Positions 6,602 through 9,389 of a DNA stretch of 9,389 nucleotides are shown piece by piece; position 1 is the stretch's first letter; every line of letters starts with the position of its first letter. A model generated the notes under the pieces. The model saw nothing but the letters and a program-made list of their open reading frames with translations, was not told the DNA's origin and did no database searches. Both the position numbers and the translations under genes were made by a program. This stretch comes from DASRTE01 sp035316885 (GTDB lineage Bacteria; Actinomycetota; Actinomycetes; Jiangellales; Jiangellaceae). The stretch is taken from the NCBI GenBank assembly GCA_035316885.1, contig DATHII010000226.1, forward strand, positions 1 to 9,389. Direction: 5' to 3'.

Positions 6602-8029
6602 TCAGCGCCAGCGGGCCGGGTCCGTGAGGAGCTCGTTCATGGCACCCGACCGGAACGCCTCGACGGTGACATCGTCGAATCCGGCGGCCTCGACTGCGCC
6701 CAGCACATCCGGACGACCTGTCACGTCGGCGACCGCGTCGCGGTCGAGCTCGATCCGGGCGACGTCGCCGAGATCGCGGACGCGCAGGTTCTCGACGTCC
6801 AGCCCCGCCGCAGCGAGCGCGGAGCGGAGCGCCGCCTCGGCCCGGTCCACGCGTGCCAGTCGGGCCGGGGTGATCTCGATGCCGTACGCGACCCGGCTGG
6901 ACAAGCAGGCGGCCGCGGGCTTGTCCCACGTCGACAGACCCCACCGCCGAGACGCCTCCCGGACCTGCGCCTTCGTCAGTCCGGCGTCCCTCAATGGCGT
7001 CAGGGCGCCGCGTTCGGCAGCGGCCCGGAGACCCGGCCGGAAGCCGGCGCTTGCGTCGTCGGCGTTCGTCCCCGTGGCGACGTTGGCGAACCCCTGGTGC
7101 TCGGCGATCAGGGTCAGGACGTCGAGCAGCTCGGCTTTGCAGAAGTAACACCGGTCGCCGTCGTTGGCGCGGTAGCCCTCGCGTGCCATCTCGTCCGTGC
7201 GTGGCGCGACGTGACGAACGCCCATGTCGCCGGCGAACGCCCGAGCCGCGAGCAGTTCTCGCCGCGGCAGCGACGGCGAGACAGCGGTCGCGGCGAGCAC
7301 CCGGTCGGTGCCGAGTGCCCGGACGGCCGCAGCGAGGAGGAACGCCGAGTCGGCACCGCCAGAGAACGCGACGACGACCGACCCGAGCCCGCGTAGGTGA
7401 TCGTCCAGGACCTTCAAGCGCAAGTCGAGAACGAACTCGTCGAGCCAGTGCGGAAAGTCGAGCAGGTCGGCGAGGACGACGTCCGCTCCCGCGGCCCTCA
7501 GCGCCGTCGCATCGTGCGACCCGGTCGTGACGCCGACGGCCACGACGCCTGCTGCCCTGGCACCGATCATGTCGCCGGGATGGTCCCCCACGTGCGCTGT
7601 CGCGCCGTTCACTCGCAGAGCGTCCCCCTTCGCGTCGGCGTAGAGGTCGCCCACCGCGTCGTCCACGTCTAGGCCGACGTGGTCCAGGACTGCGTCGACG
7701 GCAGCCTGGATCTTCGCGCTCACGACGGCGGCGCGTCCGCCGTGCGCGTGAACGGCCGCGACGGCCTCAGTAGCGCCGGGCATGAGTGCCGTCGAGGTCA
7801 CGCCCATCGTCGGGTAGAGCTCCCGGTAGATGCGGACGCCGTCGTCGGCAAGGTGTGTCGGAAGGAAGCGCGCCATGGCGTCCTCCAACGGAACGCCGAT
7901 CGTGGCGCGGACCGCCTCTGCGTCGACGGTGACGCCGAGCCGACGCCCTGCCTCGACGAAGGTGGCGACGACCCCGTCGGCGGAGTCGACCAGCGTCAGA
8001 TCGAGATCGAACCCGACGACTGGCCTCAT
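6602..8029 (-). CDS. HAD-family phosphatase fused to LarE-type ATP-dependent sulfurtransferase
   Basis: A 475-residue two-domain protein. Residues 1-195 are a HAD hydrolase of the phosphoglycolate-phosphatase type: DLDLT (Asp8, Asp10), Ser104 in VVSAK, Lys134, and GDHPGD (Asp149, Asp153). Residues 200-475 are an LarE/PP-loop protein. The P-loop is SGGADS (223-228), RCYFCK spans 293-298, TGTNADD 319-325 and KPAAACLSSR 370-379. Cys375 aligns in motif with the sacrificial sulfur-donor cysteine of L. plantarum LarE (Cys176, from memory). LarE adenylates a carboxylated pyridinium mononucleotide and gives up its cysteine sulfur to build the nickel-pincer cofactor. No larB or larC is present, so this substrate is not assured. 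I chose the ATG at 8029, where the HAD fold begins. AGGGTGG lies five bases upstream, or TAGGGT (8042-8037) is a leaderless -10. The CHAT gene ends 22 bases upstream. Confidence 0.9.
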   Translation of the reverse strand: MRPVVGFDLDLTLVDSADGVVATFVEAGRRLGVTVDAEAVRATIGVPLEDAMARFLPTHLADDGVRIYRELYPTMGVTSTALMPGATEAVAAVHAHGGRAAVVSAKIQAAVDAVLDHVGLDVDDAVGDLYADAKGDALRVNGATAHVGDHPGDMIGARAAGVVAVGVTTGSHDATALRAAGADVVLADLLDFPHWLDEFVLDLRLKVLDDHLRGLGSVVVAFSGGADSAFLLAAAVRALGTDRVLAATAVSPSLPRRELLAARAFAGDMGVRHVAPRTDEMAREGYRANDGDRCYFCKAELLDVLTLIAEHQGFANVATGTNADDASAGFRPGLRAAAERGALTPLRDAGLTKAQVREASRRWGLSTWDKPAAACLSSRVAYGIEITPARLARVDRAEAALRSALAAAGLDVENLRVRDLGDVARIELDRDAVADVTGRPDVLGAVEAAGFDDVTVEAFRSGAMNELLTDPARWR

Positions 8030-8051
8030 GTCCGCCACCCTACGTGGCAGC

Positions 8052-9389
8052 TCAGGCGCCGCCGAGGGCGAGGAACGACCACGCGGTCGCTCGCGCGACG
8101 GGATCGTCGGCGGCGCGTCGGGCAACCAGCAGGGATGACGCCAGGTCGTCGCCTGCCCTCAGCCGCTCGTGGACGGCGAGGCTGAACGGGACGGTCGCCT
8201 CGTCGTTGACGGGGACGACGCTCGCGAGCAGGCCGGCGGTCCCGAGCGCCGTCAGCGAGCTGGCCAGGCCCAGCAGTTCATCCGCTCCCGTCGGCGAGCC
8301 GACCCCGGACTCGCAGGCCGTCAACAGGAGCCGGTAGGGCGGGCGGCGGAGACCTTCGAGGTCGTAGACGGTCAGCGGCCCGTCGGCCATCTCCAACGCC
8401 GAGAACATCGGGTTGTCGCCGCGGAAACGCCCGTGCGCGCCGACGTGGGCGAGCCAGGCGCCGTCGAGTGCCTTCAGGGTGGCCGCGCAGGTGGCGTCGT
8501 CGCCGTCCAGGACGGTGGGGTTGCGGTAGTCGGCGGCGAGCGCTGCGACTTCGGCCGCGGACGTCGCCAGCCCGGGGCCCGCGACCAGGGCGACACGACG
8601 TCGACGTGGCGGCGTCGTCGCTCGGGCCCTGAGCCACGCCGTTGCGGACGGAGCGACCGTGACCGAACGGTCGCGCAGGGACGGCAACGCGCCCCATGGC
8701 GCCGACTGCAGTGTCGCCGGAGGCATCAGAACGAGTGGCCCGTCGCCCATCGCGGGCAGGGCCGGACCGAGCAGCGCCTGCTCGAGACGGGCCAGCGCCG
8801 GCTCCAGCCCAGCCAGCAGCGTGTCGGCCACGGCAGGTGAAGCGACGGCGGCGCCGCGGAGGGCGAACCGCGCGTACTCGACCTCGTCCCTAGCCTGGTC
8901 CAGGCGGCCTGCCTCGAACCGCCGCACGCGGCCGTCTTTGGCGACGACCACGTAGACCGTTCCGCGGGCCGCGACCACACCGGCCAGCGTCGTGTCGTCG
9001 CCCAGCTCCGCGAGCAGTTCGCCCACGTCGAATGCCCGGCGGGCTCCTTTGCCGTCGCCTGCGCTGCCGTGGGTGAGCCTGCGGATCCGCTCCTCGACGC
9101 GTCGGCGGTTCGCCTCGCGGTCGGCGTCAACCACCCCACCGATGTCGCTCTCGGCCTCCCGCAGCCTGCCCAGTTCGGCGGTGAGCGCCGGGTCCCGCGC
9201 CTTCCGGGTAGTGGTGGCGTGCAGTGTGCTGCGCCATCGCTCCGTCCAGCGCAACAGGTCGCGGGCCGAGCCGTCCTCGATGACCCGGCCGATGGCTGTC
9301 CGGACCAGTTCCACGCCGTGCGTGGTCGCCCTGGCTCGTAGCTCGGTGGCGCCGAGCGAAAGCGCGTGGGTGTCGAGCACCGCGAGGCC
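8052..9389 (-). CDS. CHAT-domain (caspase-like) protein, 5' end beyond the window
   Basis: The last 445 residues of a protein that enters from the right edge; the start lies outside. The C-terminal ~280 residues form a CHAT domain, a caspase-fold cysteine protease. LVLMPPATLQSAPWGALPSL and the strand RRVALVAGPGL precede the catalytic His in VGAHGRF (codon 8435-8433). The catalytic Cys is in TACESGVG (codon 8315-8313), followed by GADELLGLASSLTALGTAGLLASVVPVND. Both dyad residues are present, so the enzyme looks intact. The visible N-terminal part is helical and charged, with a coiled-coil-like stretch (REAESDIGG...NRRRVEERIRRL), and probably follows TPR repeats outside the window, as is usual in this family. 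It lies 22 bp upstream of the HAD-LarE gene on the same strand, so cotranscription is plausible. Neither the protease target nor any partner is visible. CHAT proteases act in cell-death and defence systems, but that role here is unproven. Confidence 0.9.
   Translation of the reverse strand, partial: GLAVLDTHALSLGATELRARATTHGVELVRTAIGRVIEDGSARDLLRWTERWRSTLHATTTRKARDPALTAELGRLREAESDIGGVVDADREANRRRVEERIRRLTHGSAGDGKGARRAFDVGELLAELGDDTTLAGVVAARGTVYVVVAKDGRVRRFEAGRLDQARDEVEYARFALRGAAVASPAVADTLLAGLEPALARLEQALLGPALPAMGDGPLVLMPPATLQSAPWGALPSLRDRSVTVAPSATAWLRARATTPPRRRRVALVAGPGLATSAAEVAALAADYRNPTVLDGDDATCAATLKALDGAWLAHVGAHGRFRGDNPMFSALEMADGPLTVYDLEGLRRPPYRLLLTACESGVGSPTGADELLGLASSLTALGTAGLLASVVPVNDEATVPFSLAVHERLRAGDDLASSLLVARRAADDPVARATAWSFLALGGA

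Noticed and set aside
8030..8125. N-terminal extension of the HAD-LarE protein to 8125
   Set aside because: The extra 32 residues are Pro/Arg-rich, run into the CHAT coding region, and precede the first HAD strand. The ATG at 8029 starts directly at the fold.
1..9389. CRISPR arrays, tRNA or rRNA genes, insertion sequences or prophage genes
   Set aside because: Looked for in both strands by eye. No regularly spaced repeats, cloverleaf-like sequence, transposase or integrase motifs were seen.

Overview
The window is very GC-rich with strong third-position GC bias, GTG starts are frequent, and some genes appear to be leaderless. Its gene set (a sacsin-type ATPase, a DUF3027 protein, an MFS permease and a CspB-like cold-shock protein with a C-terminal tail) points to a high-GC actinobacterium. 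A family such as Geodermatophilaceae or a Frankia relative is a guess, because no rRNA or marker gene is present. I see no tRNA, CRISPR array, transposase or phage gene. Nearly all the DNA is coding.

Left block (1-5323). A two-gene minus-strand operon holds a DUF3027 protein (2717-3529) followed 13 bp later by a large GHKL-fold ATPase of the sacsin N-terminal/Hsp90-like type (1-2703, running off the left edge). The ribosome-binding site of the ATPase gene overlaps the stop codon of the DUF3027 gene. Divergent from this operon is an MFS-type membrane protein (3624-4943). It converges on a cold-shock-domain protein (4940-5323), and the two genes share one CTAG palindrome as their stop codons. 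The cold-shock/MFS/DUF3027/ATPase cluster resembles a conserved actinobacterial neighbourhood of largely unknown function.

Middle block (5324-6600). A 65-bp divergent promoter region separates the cold-shock gene from a compact plus-strand pair: a HipA-like kinase (5389-6144) and a DUF3037 protein (6141-6506) that overlap by a GTGA. The kinase has no recognisable HipB partner. After the pair lies a 97-bp gap with a striking two-tier hairpin (6531-6590). It serves two convergent genes and probably acts as a bidirectional terminator, though it may also be a dispersed palindromic repeat.

Right block (6602-9389, minus strand). A CHAT-domain (caspase-like) protein enters from the right edge and ends at 8052. 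Twenty-two bases later begins a single-chain fusion of a HAD-family phosphatase with an LarE-type PP-loop ATP-dependent sulfurtransferase (6602-8029). This fusion, with no larB or larC in view, and the kinase/DUF3037 pair are the most interesting unexplained systems here. The hypothesis for the fusion is that the phosphatase half acts on a phosphorylated substrate or product of the sulfur-transfer half.
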